Source: Duganella aceris (GTDB lineage: Bacteria; Pseudomonadota; Gammaproteobacteria; Burkholderiales; Burkholderiaceae_D). Taken from it: a DNA stretch of 64,000 nucleotides. Location of the stretch: the NCBI RefSeq assembly GCF_011090165.1, contig NZ_JAADJT010000012.1:62001-126000 (forward strand), given 5' to 3'. The notes beneath the pieces are model-generated. The model made no database searches and was not told the origin of the DNA. It saw only the letters and a list, made by a program, of their open reading frames with translations. This document shows, piece after piece, positions 8,364 through 16,934 of the stretch. The translations under genes were made by a program, and so were the position numbers. Each line of letters opens with the position of its first letter. The stretch's first letter is position 1.

Positions 8364-10016
8364 TTACCAGTTGCGGAAACGCTTGGGCGGCTGGTATAAG
8401 CCGCCCGATGCGCGCACCAGGTCTTTCATGTTGCGGGCGGCCAGCAGATCGCGCGTGGCCAGACGCTTGTCGATGCCCAGATCCTCGGCGCGCTGGATGA
8501 TGCCCCGGTCGCGCAGATTCTCCACCATTTTCGCATCGCGCCCCAGCCCGACCGGCGTATAGCCCGCCACGCCGCGTATCGCCTGCTCGCGTTCCTCGTC
8601 GGTGCGGCACATCAGCAGGTTGGCGATGCCTTCCTCGGTCAGTATGTGGGTCACGTCGTCGCCGTAGATCATCACCGGCGGAATCGCCATCTTGGCCTGC
8701 TCCATCAGCTCCCATGCATCCAGCCTCTCGACGAAGGCGGGCTGCATATGCTCGCGGAAGGTCTCGACGATCTGCACCACCAGCTTCTGGCCGCGCGGGA
8801 TGGTGTTGCGGCCCTCGCGCGCCTGCTGGCCGGCTTTCAGCCACGCCGGACTGGCGTGACGCCGGCCGCGCGCATCGGCGCCCATGTTGGAGGCGCCGCC
8901 GAAACCGGCGATGCGTCCCGCCGTCGCGGTCGACGAGTTGCCCTGCAAGTCGATCTGCAAGGTCGAGCCGATGAACATGTCGCAGGCATAGTGGCCGGCG
9001 GCCTGGCACATGGCGCGGTTGCTGCGCATGGTGCCGTCCGGGCCGATGGCGAAGACGTCCGGCCGCGCATGGATGTAGTCCTCCATGCCCAGCTCCGATC
9101 CGAAGGAGTGCACCGACTGCACGAAGCCCGCCTCGATCGCCGGAATCAGCGCCGGATGTGGGTTGAGCGCCCAGTGCTTGCCGATCTTGCCCTTCAGTCC
9201 AAGCGACTCGGCGTAAGTCGGCAGCAGCAGCTCGATGGCGGCGGTGTCGAAGCCGATGCCGTGGTTCAGGCGCTGCACGCCGTATTCGGCGTAGATGCCC
9301 TTGATGGCCATCATCGCCATCAGCACCTGGATTTCCGAAATCTGCGCCGGATCGCGCGTGAACAGCGGCTCGATGTAGTACGGACGCGGCGACTGCACCA
9401 CGAAATCGACCCAGTCGCCCGGCACGTCGACGCGCGGCACCTTGTCGACGATCTGGTTGACCTGCACGATGACGATGCCCTGCTTGAAGGCGGTGGCTTC
9501 GACGATGGCCGGTGTGTCCTCGGTATTCGGCCCGGTGTACAGGTTGCCGTGACGGTCGGCCGATTCCGCCGCGATCAGGCAAACGCGCGGCGGCAGGTCG
9601 ATGAAGTAGCGGCTGAACAGTTCCAGGTAGGTGTGGATGGCGCCGATATTCAGCTTGCCGGCGGAAGCCAGCCGCGCCACCCGCGCCGCCTGCGGGCCGG
9701 AGAACGAAAAGTCCAGCCGCGAAGCGACGCCGCGCTCGAAGACGTCCAGATGCTCCGGCAGCGCCAGCACCGATTGCAGCATGTGCAGATCGTTGACCAG
9801 CTCCGGATTCAGGTTGGCCAGCGCATGGCCGAGGAAATCGGCCTGCTTCTGGTTGTTGCCTTCGAGGCAAACGCGGTCGCCGCATTCGATGGCCGCGTGC
9901 AGCAGATCGGCGATGCGCGCCGCCGGCAGGCTTTTGCCGTCCAGCTCATTGCCCAGCGCCGCTCGGGCGCGCTGCAATCGCGCATCGCGATTTTGCTGCA
10001 AGGTGTTCCAGGACAT
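8364..10016 (-). CDS. mdcA: Malonate decarboxylase alpha subunit (acetyl-S-ACP:malonate ACP transferase)
   Basis: A 550-residue coenzyme A transferase-like protein. It exchanges acetate for malonate on the MdcC thiol, the first half-reaction of the cycle. The length matches MdcA (about 550), and sequence character is even from end to end (for example the SGPQAARVARLA, GNLYTGPNTED and GFGGASNMG segments). The start is one base after the stop of the TRAP large permease gene (TAA-A-ATG), which ties transport and catabolism into a single transcription unit. Confidence 0.93.
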   Translation of the reverse strand: MSWNTLQQNRDARLQRARAALGNELDGKSLPAARIADLLHAAIECGDRVCLEGNNQKQADFLGHALANLNPELVNDLHMLQSVLALPEHLDVFERGVASRLDFSFSGPQAARVARLASAGKLNIGAIHTYLELFSRYFIDLPPRVCLIAAESADRHGNLYTGPNTEDTPAIVEATAFKQGIVIVQVNQIVDKVPRVDVPGDWVDFVVQSPRPYYIEPLFTRDPAQISEIQVLMAMMAIKGIYAEYGVQRLNHGIGFDTAAIELLLPTYAESLGLKGKIGKHWALNPHPALIPAIEAGFVQSVHSFGSELGMEDYIHARPDVFAIGPDGTMRSNRAMCQAAGHYACDMFIGSTLQIDLQGNSSTATAGRIAGFGGASNMGADARGRRHASPAWLKAGQQAREGRNTIPRGQKLVVQIVETFREHMQPAFVERLDAWELMEQAKMAIPPVMIYGDDVTHILTEEGIANLLMCRTDEEREQAIRGVAGYTPVGLGRDAKMVENLRDRGIIQRAEDLGIDKRLATRDLLAARNMKDLVRASGGLYQPPKRFRNW

Positions 10017-10017
10017 T

Positions 10018-11367
10018 TTATTTGACTCCCATGATCATGTCGGGCAGGCCGGTGGCGATGGACGGGATGAAGCACAACAGCACCACCGCGACGAACATCA
10101 GCACCAGGAAGGGGAACACGCCCCAGATCACATCCTTGAGCGGGATGTCCGGTGCGATGTTCTTTATCACGAATATATTCAGGCCGACCGGCGGATGGAT
10201 CAAGCCCATTTCCATCACCACCGTCATCACGATGCCGAACCAGATCAGGTCAAAGCCGGCGTCCTTCAACGGCGGCAGGATGATCGGCGCGGTCATCAGG
10301 ATGATCGAGACCGGCGGCAGGAAGAAGCCGAACACCACCACCATCAGCAGGATCACCGTCAGCAGCAGCCATTTCGACAGGTGCAGGCTGACCACCCACG
10401 CGGCGGCGGACTGGCTGATGTGCAGGTAGCTCATCACATAGGAATACAGCAGCGACATGCCGATGATCAGCAACAGCATCGTCGATTCCTTGATCGATGA
10501 GGCGAGGATGGGCGACAGGTCCTTCGGCTTCCACACGCCGTAGATCACCGCCAGCAGCACCAGCGCGAGCAAGGCGCCCAGGCCGGCCGTTTCCGACGGC
10601 GTGGCGAAGCCGCCGTACAGCGCCACCATCACACCGATCAGCAACACGATGAAAGGCAGCACGCGCGGCAGCATCTCCACCTTCTGCTTCAGGGTAAAGT
10701 GCTCATCCACCAGATACGCGGATTTCTCGCCCCCCTTCTGGTAGATGTCGAGCGCCATCTTGTATTCCTTGTGGGCGCGATAGACGGCATAGCCGGCGAA
10801 CAGCACCACCAGCAGCACGCCCGGTCCGATCCCGGCCAGGAACAAGCGGCCCAGCGACTGCTCGGCGGCGACCGCGTACAGGATCATGGTGATCGACGGC
10901 GGCAGCAGGATGCCCAGCGTACCGCCGGCGGCGATGATGCCGGCCGCGAAGCCGGGCGAGTAGCCGCGACGGCGCATCTCCGGAATGCCGGCCGAGCCGA
11001 TGGCGGAGCAGGTGGCAGGCGAGGAGCCGGCCATCGCGGCGAACAGCGCGCAGGCGAACACGTTGGCGATACCGAGGCCGCCGGGGACCTTGTGCATCCA
11101 GGTGTGGATCGCGGAGTACAAGTCCTTGCCGGCCGGGGATTTGCCGATGGCCGCGCCCTTCAGGATGAACAGCGGGATCGACAGCAGCGTGATCGACGCC
11201 ATCTCCTCGTACACGTTCTGGGTGATCGTGTCGAGCGAGGACGATGGCATGAAGAAGTACATGAAGCCGGTGGCCACGACGCCGAGCGCGAAGGCGATCG
11301 GCATCCCGGAGAACATCACCACCAGGGTGACGGCGCCATACAGGGCGCCAAGAGTCAGGTCGGTCAT
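10018..11367 (-). CDS. TRAP transporter large permease (DctM type), probably for malonate
   Basis: A 449-residue inner-membrane protein with about 12 hydrophobic segments and the DctM hallmark region (SSPATCSAIGSAGIPEM, GGTLGILLPPS). In TRAP systems the M subunit is the sodium-coupled transport channel. Malonate as substrate is inferred from position: the gene is sandwiched between the P and Q subunits and mdcA, with a 4-bp overlap (ATGA) to dctQ and a 1-bp gap to mdcA. A malonate-linked TRAP system is already known from rhizobia (MatPQM). The length is typical. Confidence 0.9.
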   Translation of the reverse strand: MTDLTLGALYGAVTLVVMFSGMPIAFALGVVATGFMYFFMPSSSLDTITQNVYEEMASITLLSIPLFILKGAAIGKSPAGKDLYSAIHTWMHKVPGGLGIANVFACALFAAMAGSSPATCSAIGSAGIPEMRRRGYSPGFAAGIIAAGGTLGILLPPSITMILYAVAAEQSLGRLFLAGIGPGVLLVVLFAGYAVYRAHKEYKMALDIYQKGGEKSAYLVDEHFTLKQKVEMLPRVLPFIVLLIGVMVALYGGFATPSETAGLGALLALVLLAVIYGVWKPKDLSPILASSIKESTMLLLIIGMSLLYSYVMSYLHISQSAAAWVVSLHLSKWLLLTVILLMVVVFGFFLPPVSIILMTAPIILPPLKDAGFDLIWFGIVMTVVMEMGLIHPPVGLNIFVIKNIAPDIPLKDVIWGVFPFLVLMFVAVVLLCFIPSIATGLPDMIMGVK

Positions 11368-11849
11368 GCCGCGTGCTCCGATTCAGGTTTGTTGGTCATG
11401 CGCGCCAGCGTTTGCAGCACGATTTGCAGCGTCAGCAGGGTCATGCCGGCGGCCATCATCGAGTACGGAATCCACAGCGGCGGCGCGAAGGTCGACGAAG
11501 TGGTCTGACCGTCGACCCACGCCTCGTGGAACAGCGCCCAGGACTTCCAGGTGAAGAAGGCGCAGAACAGGGCCGAGACCACGTCCACCACGAACAGCCG
11601 CACGGCGTTGACGCGGCGCGGCAGCAGGCCCGCCACCGCTTCGATGCCGATATGGCCGCGATGGTACTGGACGTAGGCGGTGCTGAAGAAGGTCACGCCG
11701 ACCAGCATGAATACCGACGCCTCATCCTGCCAGTCGGTGGGCGCGTGGAAGAAGTAGCGCGACACCACCGAGTAGGTCAGCACGAAGGCGGTCAGCACCA
11801 GCGCGATCATCGACAGCAATTGCAGGCCGCGATTGACCTTGTCCAGCAT
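11364..11849 (-). CDS. TRAP transporter small permease (DctQ type)
   Basis: A protein of about 161 residues with four predicted membrane segments (about 12-32, 48-65, 90-110 and 130-150) and the conserved DctQ element near SRYFF...WQDE. It scaffolds the large permease and docks the binding protein. The chosen ATG at 11849 begins MLDKVNRG, immediately before the first helix. A GTG at 11927 overlapping the dctP stop (GTGA) would add 26 poorly conserved residues and would run through a stem-loop, so it is less likely. No good ribosome site is visible for either start. Confidence 0.82.
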   Translation of the reverse strand: MLDKVNRGLQLLSMIALVLTAFVLTYSVVSRYFFHAPTDWQDEASVFMLVGVTFFSTAYVQYHRGHIGIEAVAGLLPRRVNAVRLFVVDVVSALFCAFFTWKSWALFHEAWVDGQTTSSTFAPPLWIPYSMMAAGMTLLTLQIVLQTLARMTNKPESEHAA

Positions 11850-11888
11850 CGCGGTCGCCGCCGCGATGGCGGCGTTGTCCGGCGGCCT

Positions 11889-11907
11889 GGGGCCGCGAAC
11901 CGGCCCC
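11889..11907 (-). promoter_or_regulatory. Intercistronic stem-loop between dctP and dctQ
   Basis: GGGGCCG (11889-11895) and CGGCCCC (11901-11907) form an all-GC 7-bp stem with a 5-nt loop, directly after the binding-protein gene. There is no T tract. Such hairpins commonly stabilise the upstream mRNA or partly terminate it, giving more binding protein than permease. Confidence 0.5.
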
Positions 11908-11923
11908 AATTCTACGCCATGGC

Positions 11924-12949
11924 TCACAGCGTTTTCTCCGCCAACGCCAGCAGCTTGGCGCAGTTGGCGTTTTTCTCGCCGTAGTCTTTCCAGGCCGTGG
12001 TGCGGGCGATGGCCTGCCATTTTTTCAACGCGGCCGGATTCAGGTCGACCACCTTGGCGTTGGCCTTCTGGTAGACGTTGGCGACCGCCTGGTCGTCTTC
12101 CTTGGCGGACTTCAGCGCGAACGCTTCCAGTTCGGCGCCGACCGTCATGATGGCGGCTTGCTGTTCCTTGGTCAGTTTGTCGAAAATCGCCTTGGACATC
12201 ATCAGCGGCTCGAACATGAACCAGTAGGCGCCGGCGCGGCCGGTGGTCAGCGCCTTCGACACCTCCTCCAGGCGGAACGAGATCAGCGATGTGGAGGAGG
12301 TCAGCGCCGCCTCCATCGCGCCGGTCTGCATGGCGGCGTAGATTTCATTCGACGGCAGCGACACCACGGCGGCGCCGGCGGCCTTGAGGATCAGGTCCAT
12401 TTCGCGCGAGCCGCCGCGGATCTTCATGCCCTTGGCGTCGTCCGGATCGACCACCGGCTTGGTGCGCGACGCGACGCCGCCCGCCTGCCAGATCCAGCTC
12501 ACCAGCACGATGCCTTTTTCAAGCAGGATGCGGTTCAGTTCCTTGCCCACTTCGGCGTTCTTCCAGCCGTAGGCTTGTTCGTAGGAGGTCACCAGGCCGG
12601 GCATCAGGCCGATGTTCACTTCCGGGACTTCGCCGCCGGCGTAGGACAGCGGCACCAGCGACATGTCGAGCGCGCCCTTGCGCATCGATGAGAACTGGGC
12701 GTTGGTCTTCATCAGCGAGGAACCGGGGTAGATCGCGAACTTCAGCGAGCCCTTGGAGCGTTTTTCCACTTCGGCGGCGAACATGCGCGTCATGCGGTCG
12801 CGGAAGTCGCCTTCGGTCAGGGTGCCGCCGGGGAATTGGTGGGAAATCTTCAGCGTCGTGGTCTGCGCCCACGCCGGCAACGACAACAGCGGGCTGGCGG
12901 CCAGCGCGGCCAAGGTGGTAACTACGGACCTGCGGGTGGTAGCGGTCAT
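11924..12949 (-). CDS. TRAP transporter periplasmic substrate-binding protein (DctP type), probably for malonate
   Basis: A 341-residue DctP-family protein. The N-terminus has a twin-arginine-like start (TTRRSVV), a hydrophobic core and a likely cleavage after AWA. The mature part begins with the family's TLKISHQFP strand. The conserved carboxylate-binding arginine region (GMKIRGG) and the downstream SLPSNEIYAAMQTGA motif are present. The protein captures the substrate in the periplasm and hands it to the Q/M permease. A GGAGG ribosome site lies 6 bp before the ATG. It is the first gene of the mdc transcription unit, downstream of the divergent promoter region. Confidence 0.9.
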   Translation of the reverse strand: MTATTRRSVVTTLAALAASPLLSLPAWAQTTTLKISHQFPGGTLTEGDFRDRMTRMFAAEVEKRSKGSLKFAIYPGSSLMKTNAQFSSMRKGALDMSLVPLSYAGGEVPEVNIGLMPGLVTSYEQAYGWKNAEVGKELNRILLEKGIVLVSWIWQAGGVASRTKPVVDPDDAKGMKIRGGSREMDLILKAAGAAVVSLPSNEIYAAMQTGAMEAALTSSTSLISFRLEEVSKALTTGRAGAYWFMFEPLMMSKAIFDKLTKEQQAAIMTVGAELEAFALKSAKEDDQAVANVYQKANAKVVDLNPAALKKWQAIARTTAWKDYGEKNANCAKLLALAEKTL

Positions 12950-12988
12950 ACGTCCTCCAAGGGTTGATGTACAGAAATATTATCTTTG

Positions 12989-13026
12989 TTGCATTCGATA
13001 TGCAATAATCTTTTTTGTGTATACAA
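12989..13026. promoter_or_regulatory. Candidate GntR operators in the gntR/mdc divergent region
   Basis: Two inverted repeats are present: TTGCAT-N5-ATGCAA (12989-13005, perfect arms) and TTGT-GTAT-ACAA (13015-13026). The second resembles the TTGTATACAA-like operator that I recall for the GntR-type repressor MdcY of an Acinetobacter mdc operon. It lies just downstream of the leftward -10 element, a position suited to repression of the mdc operon. Confidence 0.55.
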
Positions 13027-13065
13027 GAATATCCGCCTTGAATACATTGTCAAGTGAAATATAAT
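13026..13065. promoter_or_regulatory. Overlapping divergent promoters for the mdc operon (-) and gntR (+)
   Basis: On the plus strand, TTGAAT (13038-13043), a 16-bp spacer and TATAAT (13060-13065) lie 31 bp before the gntR ATG. On the minus strand, TTGACA (13053-13048), a 16-bp spacer and TATTCT (13031-13026) point to the mdc operon. The two promoters physically interleave, so occupancy of one should affect the other. Confidence 0.6.
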
Positions 13066-13096
13066 GGAGCCAGACTGACACAAGGCCTCGAACACC

Positions 13097-13759
13097 ATGA
13101 CCACGCACTCCGCCACGCTGCGCGAAGAAATTGAAGAAATGATCGCCGTCGGCACGCTCAAGCCGGGTCAGCATCTGGACGAGACCGAGCTGGCGACGCG
13201 CTTCGGCGTCTCGCGCACGCCGATCCGCGAGACGCTGATCCAGCTGTCGTCGATGGGTTTGGTGGTGATCCGGCCGCGTCGCGGCGCCATCGTCGCCGAG
13301 CTGGGGCCGCAGCAGCTGGTGGAGATGTTCGAGGTGATGTCGGAACTGGAAGCGACCTGCGGCCGGCTGGCGGCGCGGCGCATGACGGCGGAGGAGCAGA
13401 AGGCTTTACTGGCGGCGCACCAGGCCTGCCAGGAAGCGCTGGACGCGCAGGAGCCGGACGCGTACTACTACAAGAACGAAGTGTTCCACGAGGCGATCTA
13501 CGCAGGGAGCCACAATCAATTCCTGATCGAGCAGACGCGCAATCTGTACCGGCGTCTGCGGCCCTACCGCAGGCTGCAACTGCGGGTGCGCAACCGCCTG
13601 GCCAATTCGTACAACGAACATGACGGCGTGGTGCAAGCGATCGTCAACGGCGACAGCGAACTGGCCGGCCGCCTGCTGCGCGAGCACGTGATGATCCAGG
13701 GGCAGCGCTTCTCGGACTTGATGGCGTCGCTGCCGCAGCTGACGCAGGATGCGGCGTAG
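13097..13759 (+). CDS. GntR family (FCD) transcriptional regulator of the malonate operon
   Basis: A 220-residue FadR-type regulator. The N-terminal winged helix (about residues 5-70, with HLDETELATRFGVSRTPIRETL) is the classic GntR recognition helix. It is followed by an all-helical FCD ligand-binding domain with conserved polar metal/ligand residues (ENEVFHEAIY-type segment, then ANSYNEHDGVVQAI and LLREHV). It is divergent from the mdc/TRAP operon and sits next to candidate operators, so it is the likely malonate-responsive regulator. Known counterparts are MdcY and MatR. It is convergent with the next gene, 15 bp away. Confidence 0.88.
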   Translation: MTTHSATLREEIEEMIAVGTLKPGQHLDETELATRFGVSRTPIRETLIQLSSMGLVVIRPRRGAIVAELGPQQLVEMFEVMSELEATCGRLAARRMTAEEQKALLAAHQACQEALDAQEPDAYYYKNEVFHEAIYAGSHNQFLIEQTRNLYRRLRPYRRLQLRVRNRLANSYNEHDGVVQAIVNGDSELAGRLLREHVMIQGQRFSDLMASLPQLTQDAA

Positions 13760-13774
13760 CGACCTTGAGATAGT

Positions 13775-14227
13775 CTAGTGGTTCGCCGCGTTGCGCATGA
13801 TGCGGATCGGCTTCAGCGAGGAGGCTTCGGCGGGCAGCATGTCTTGCAGGGTTTGATTGTCCAGCACCGCCAGGAAGGCGGCGGTGGCGTCGTTGAGCGT
13901 GTGTTTCAAGCGGCAGTCGGCCGTCAGCGGGCAGGTGTCGGTGGCGCGGTCGAAGCACTCGGCCATGAAAAAATCGGTCTCGGTCGCGCGCACCAAGGCG
14001 CCGATGTTGATGTCCTTGGGCTCCTTGGCCAGACGCAGCCCGCCGTTACGGCCGCGCACCGTCTCCACCAGGCCGGACAAACCGAGCTGGTAGACCACCT
14101 TCATCAGGTGGTTCTTCGAAATCACATGCATGTCGGCGATATCCTGGATGGTGACCAGGCGATCCCGATTCGCCGCCAGGAACAGCAGCGTGCGCAGCGA
14201 GTAATCGGTAAATGAGGTCAAGCGCAT
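13775..14227 (-). CDS. Rrf2 family transcriptional regulator (NsrR-like)
   Basis: A 150-residue Rrf2 winged-helix protein. The helix-turn-helix (DIADMHVISKNHLMKVVYQL) and wing (RGRNGGLRLA) are typical. Three cysteines in the order ECFDRATDTCPLTADC match the iron-sulfur ligand set of NsrR, a nitric-oxide sensor. IscR-type members have different spacing. The 'MHVISKNHLMKVV' helix is also NsrR-like. No nitric oxide detoxification gene is adjacent, so the target is unclear. It is divergent from the small gene at 14332. Confidence 0.8.
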   Translation of the reverse strand: MRLTSFTDYSLRTLLFLAANRDRLVTIQDIADMHVISKNHLMKVVYQLGLSGLVETVRGRNGGLRLAKEPKDINIGALVRATETDFFMAECFDRATDTCPLTADCRLKHTLNDATAAFLAVLDNQTLQDMLPAEASSLKPIRIMRNAANH

Positions 14228-14331
14228 GAGGTAGGTCTTTAGAGCGATTTAATTCGCCATTCTACATGTTATGTTGCGTACCGACTTTGCAGCCGTCTTG
14301 CCGCAGAATGTGGCTTCATCATGGAGGAATT

Positions 14332-14592
14332 ATGGATAACGAAGATACCCGCCGCCAGTTCATCAGCGATTTATGGCAGCGTTTCGAACAGCTGCAAGCC
14401 TGGGCCGAGGAGAATTGGCCCGACAAGGAACATCCCCTGTCGAGCGCCGACTTCGTCGAATCGCGCAAGGAGATACTGGGCTTGCGCAATCCGTCGCAAG
14501 CGCCCGGCAAGGCCTTGAACGCGAAAGGCGAGCCGGAACCGGAGCAGGGCGGGGCGCAGTACGAAAACATGAACCCGACGCCCTGGCCTTGA
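14332..14592 (+). CDS. Small hypothetical acidic protein
   Basis: An 86-residue soluble protein of unknown function. The ATG at 14332 follows a GGAGG at 14323-14327 and is preferred to an in-frame ATG at 14266 that lacks one. The first 45 residues are rich in acidic and aromatic residues and probably helical (RRQFISDLWQRFEQLQAWAEENWP). The C-terminal 35 are Pro/Glu-rich and disordered. No membrane segment or cysteine is present. I do not recognise a family. It is convergent with the drug exporter 15 bp downstream. Confidence 0.65.
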   Translation: MDNEDTRRQFISDLWQRFEQLQAWAEENWPDKEHPLSSADFVESRKEILGLRNPSQAPGKALNAKGEPEPEQGGAQYENMNPTPWP

Positions 14593-14607
14593 TGGCTTGG
14601 TGCCGGC

Positions 14608-15822
14608 TTAGTGAACGCGCGGCTTGCCGGTCTGCGCCAGCAGCCAGGCGATCACGCTCAGCACCAGGCTGGCCAGCACGCCCCAGGCCAGGTTCAAGGC
14701 GCTGTCGAACAGCAGCGGCGCCACCAGTCCCGACACCAGCGCGAACAACAGCATCTGGATAAAGGACTGCATCGACGCCGCCAGGCCGCTGTTGTTCGGG
14801 AAGTACTCCAGCGCGATCAGCGTCAGCGGCGTCATGGCCAGCGCCAGGCCGAAGGAGTAGATAAACAGCGGCATCACCGCCCACGGCACGGCGGCCACGA
14901 AGAAGAAGTTGTAGGTGACGTTGATCACGCCGGCCGAAATCATCACCGCGAAGCCGGTCCACACCTGCGCCGGGCGCGAGAACTTGTGGGCGAATTTGCC
15001 CGACAGCGCCGAACCGATCACCATGCCGCTGATCAGCGGCACGAACATCCACGCGAACGCCGTCTCCGGCAGGTGCAGGATGTTCATCACGAAGTAGGCG
15101 GCCGAGCCGATATACAGCGCCACGCCGGCGAAGCACATGCCGACCGCGATCGCCAGCAGCAGGAACTGGTGGTGGCCCAGCACCTTCCAATAATTTTTAG
15201 CGATCACGCCAAGGTGGAAGGGATGACGGTCCTTGACCGCCAGGCTTTCCGGCAGCGCGCGGTACACGGCGACGAACATCAGCACGCCGAAGGCGCTGAG
15301 GAACCAGAAGATCGAACGCCAGCCGAAACTGACCTGCAGCCAGCCGCCCAGCACCGGCGCGATCGCCGGCGCCAGGCCGAACACCATCATGATATGCGAC
15401 AGGATCTTCTGCGCGGCGGCGCCGGAGAAGCGGTCCTGCACGATCGCGCGGCCCACCACCGAGCCGGCGCCCGCGGCCAGGCCCTGCACGATGCGGCAGG
15501 CCAGCAGCACCCCGATCGACGGCGCCAGCGCCGCCACCACCGAGGCCACCACGTACAGCACCAGCGACACCAGGATCACCGGGCGGCGGCCGAAGGAGTC
15601 CGACAGCGTCCCGTAGAACAGCATCATGAACGCGAAGCAGAACAGGAACATGCTCAGGGTTTGCTGGATCAGCAGCGGGCTGGCATCGAAGGTCAGGGCG
15701 ATGGACGGGAAGGAGGGCAGATAGGTATCGATGGCCAGCGGACCGACCATCGACAGGCCGGCCAGCAGCAGTGTCAGCAAAATATTCATGAAAGGCGTAT
15801 TGTTCTTAGTTGGACCCGGCAT
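14608..15822 (-). CDS. Bcr/CflA family multidrug efflux MFS transporter
   Basis: A 404-residue, 12-helix major facilitator protein. The family features are visible: the D-T-Y-L-P signature after helix 1 (AIDTYLPSFP), the motif-A loop GTLSDSFGRRPV between helices 2 and 3, and motif C-like glycines in helix 5 (GLAPAIAPVLGGWL). It is an inner-membrane proton antiporter exporting drugs or other small molecules, and no substrate can be read from sequence. An internal ATG at 15789 (MNILLTLLL) is an equally plausible start, as neither has a convincing ribosome site. It is divergent from epsC. Confidence 0.88.
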   Translation of the reverse strand: MPGPTKNNTPFMNILLTLLLAGLSMVGPLAIDTYLPSFPSIALTFDASPLLIQQTLSMFLFCFAFMMLFYGTLSDSFGRRPVILVSLVLYVVASVVAALAPSIGVLLACRIVQGLAAGAGSVVGRAIVQDRFSGAAAQKILSHIMMVFGLAPAIAPVLGGWLQVSFGWRSIFWFLSAFGVLMFVAVYRALPESLAVKDRHPFHLGVIAKNYWKVLGHHQFLLLAIAVGMCFAGVALYIGSAAYFVMNILHLPETAFAWMFVPLISGMVIGSALSGKFAHKFSRPAQVWTGFAVMISAGVINVTYNFFFVAAVPWAVMPLFIYSFGLALAMTPLTLIALEYFPNNSGLAASMQSFIQMLLFALVSGLVAPLLFDSALNLAWGVLASLVLSVIAWLLAQTGKPRVH

Positions 15823-15828
15823 TTTACG

Positions 15829-15851
15829 CGATATGCGCTTGCTGCATATCG
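15829..15851. promoter_or_regulatory. Perfect inverted repeat between the MFS gene and epsC
   Basis: CGATATGC (15829-15836) and GCATATCG (15844-15851) are perfect 8-bp arms around 7 bp. The site lies 7 bp upstream of the annotated MFS start and about 90 bp before epsC. The position suggests an operator, but the regulator is unknown. Confidence 0.4.
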
Positions 15852-15938
15852 AAGGCTGAAATCATTCTTTCGTTTTGACGGGATGGCTGATTAAGCTCCA
15901 GCATGGGCGAAAGCGCCCGCGATTTTATTCGAGACACT

Positions 15939-16862
15939 ATGACGATAGATACATTTGATGGAACCGGCGTCAAGCCGTCGCACTGGAATTTGGCCAGCGT
16001 GATCGAGCAGCTGCGCGTATCGCGCGAAGCGACGCACAACATCCGCCACCACGGCAAAGTGCGCGAACTGCCATCGCGCGAGGCGCTGACGATCATCGTC
16101 AACGGCCTGTCGGCGGTGCTGTTCCCGACCCACTACGGGCGGCCCAACCTGACCGACGAAAGCATCGACTTCTTCGTCGGCGACACCCTGAACACCACGC
16201 TGAACCGGCTCACCGAGCAGGTGCGGCGCGGCCTGCAGTTCTCGGCCGAGGGCGCGGTCATTGACGAAGAAGCCCTGACGCAGCAGGCGCACGGCATCAC
16301 GCGCGAATTCGCCGCCGGCCTTCCGGCGATCCGCGCCTTGCTGGTGTCGGACGTGCAGGCCGCGTTTTCCGGCGATCCGGCGGCGACGTCGGTGGCGGAG
16401 ATCATGCTGTGCTACCCGGGCACCATCGCCATCCTGTACTACCGGCTGGCGCACAGCCTGCACCGACTGGGCTCGCCGTTCCTGGCGCGGCTGATCTCGG
16501 ACATCGGCCACTCGCTGACCGGAATCGACATCCACCCGGGCGCGCAGATCGGCGGCAGCTTCTTCATCGACCACGGCACGGGCGTGGTGATCGGCGAGAC
16601 CGCGATCATCGGCCAGGGCGTGCGGCTGTACCAGCACGTCACCCTGGGCGCCAAACGCTTCCCGGCCGACGAAAAGGGCGCGTTGATCAAGGGCGTGCCA
16701 CGGCATCCGGTGGTGGAGGACGACGTCGTCATCTACGCCGGCGCGACGATATTGGGCCGGATCACCATCGGCGCCGGCTCCACCATCGGCGGCAACGTGT
16801 GGCTGACGCAAAGCGTCCCACCGGGCAGCAGCGTGTCGCAGGCGCAGATGCGCAACGACTGA
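15939..16862 (+). CDS. epsC: Serine O-acetyltransferase, EpsC type
   Basis: It catalyses acetyl-CoA plus L-serine to O-acetylserine, the carbon skeleton for cysteine. The protein is about 307 residues from the ATG at 15939 (an upstream ATG at 15903 adds 12). The N-terminal 150 residues are a helical domain. The C-terminal part is a left-handed beta-helix with the hexapeptide repeats expected of the family (for example GVVIGE, IIGQGV, GATILG, RITIGA, STIGGN). The catalytic His/Asp region is SFFIDHGTGVVIG, and DIHPGA is conserved. It sits in a sulfur-themed block upstream of a persulfide dioxygenase. No cysteine synthase gene is adjacent. Confidence 0.88.
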   Translation: MTIDTFDGTGVKPSHWNLASVIEQLRVSREATHNIRHHGKVRELPSREALTIIVNGLSAVLFPTHYGRPNLTDESIDFFVGDTLNTTLNRLTEQVRRGLQFSAEGAVIDEEALTQQAHGITREFAAGLPAIRALLVSDVQAAFSGDPAATSVAEIMLCYPGTIAILYYRLAHSLHRLGSPFLARLISDIGHSLTGIDIHPGAQIGGSFFIDHGTGVVIGETAIIGQGVRLYQHVTLGAKRFPADEKGALIKGVPRHPVVEDDVVIYAGATILGRITIGAGSTIGGNVWLTQSVPPGSSVSQAQMRND

Positions 16863-16864
16863 TG

Positions 16865-16887
16865 GCTTATGTGATTTCCGCATAAGC
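16865..16887 (+). other. Hairpin between epsC and the persulfide dioxygenase gene
   Basis: GCTTATG (16865-16871) and CATAAGC (16881-16887) form a perfect 7-bp stem with a 9-nt loop, starting 2 bp after the epsC stop. No T run follows, so it may be a weak terminator, or an operator for the gene at 16935. Confidence 0.4.
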
Positions 16888-16934
16888 ATATTCGTTTGGT
16901 ATCATAAGGGGATTCCACGACTGTTTGCTTAGCC

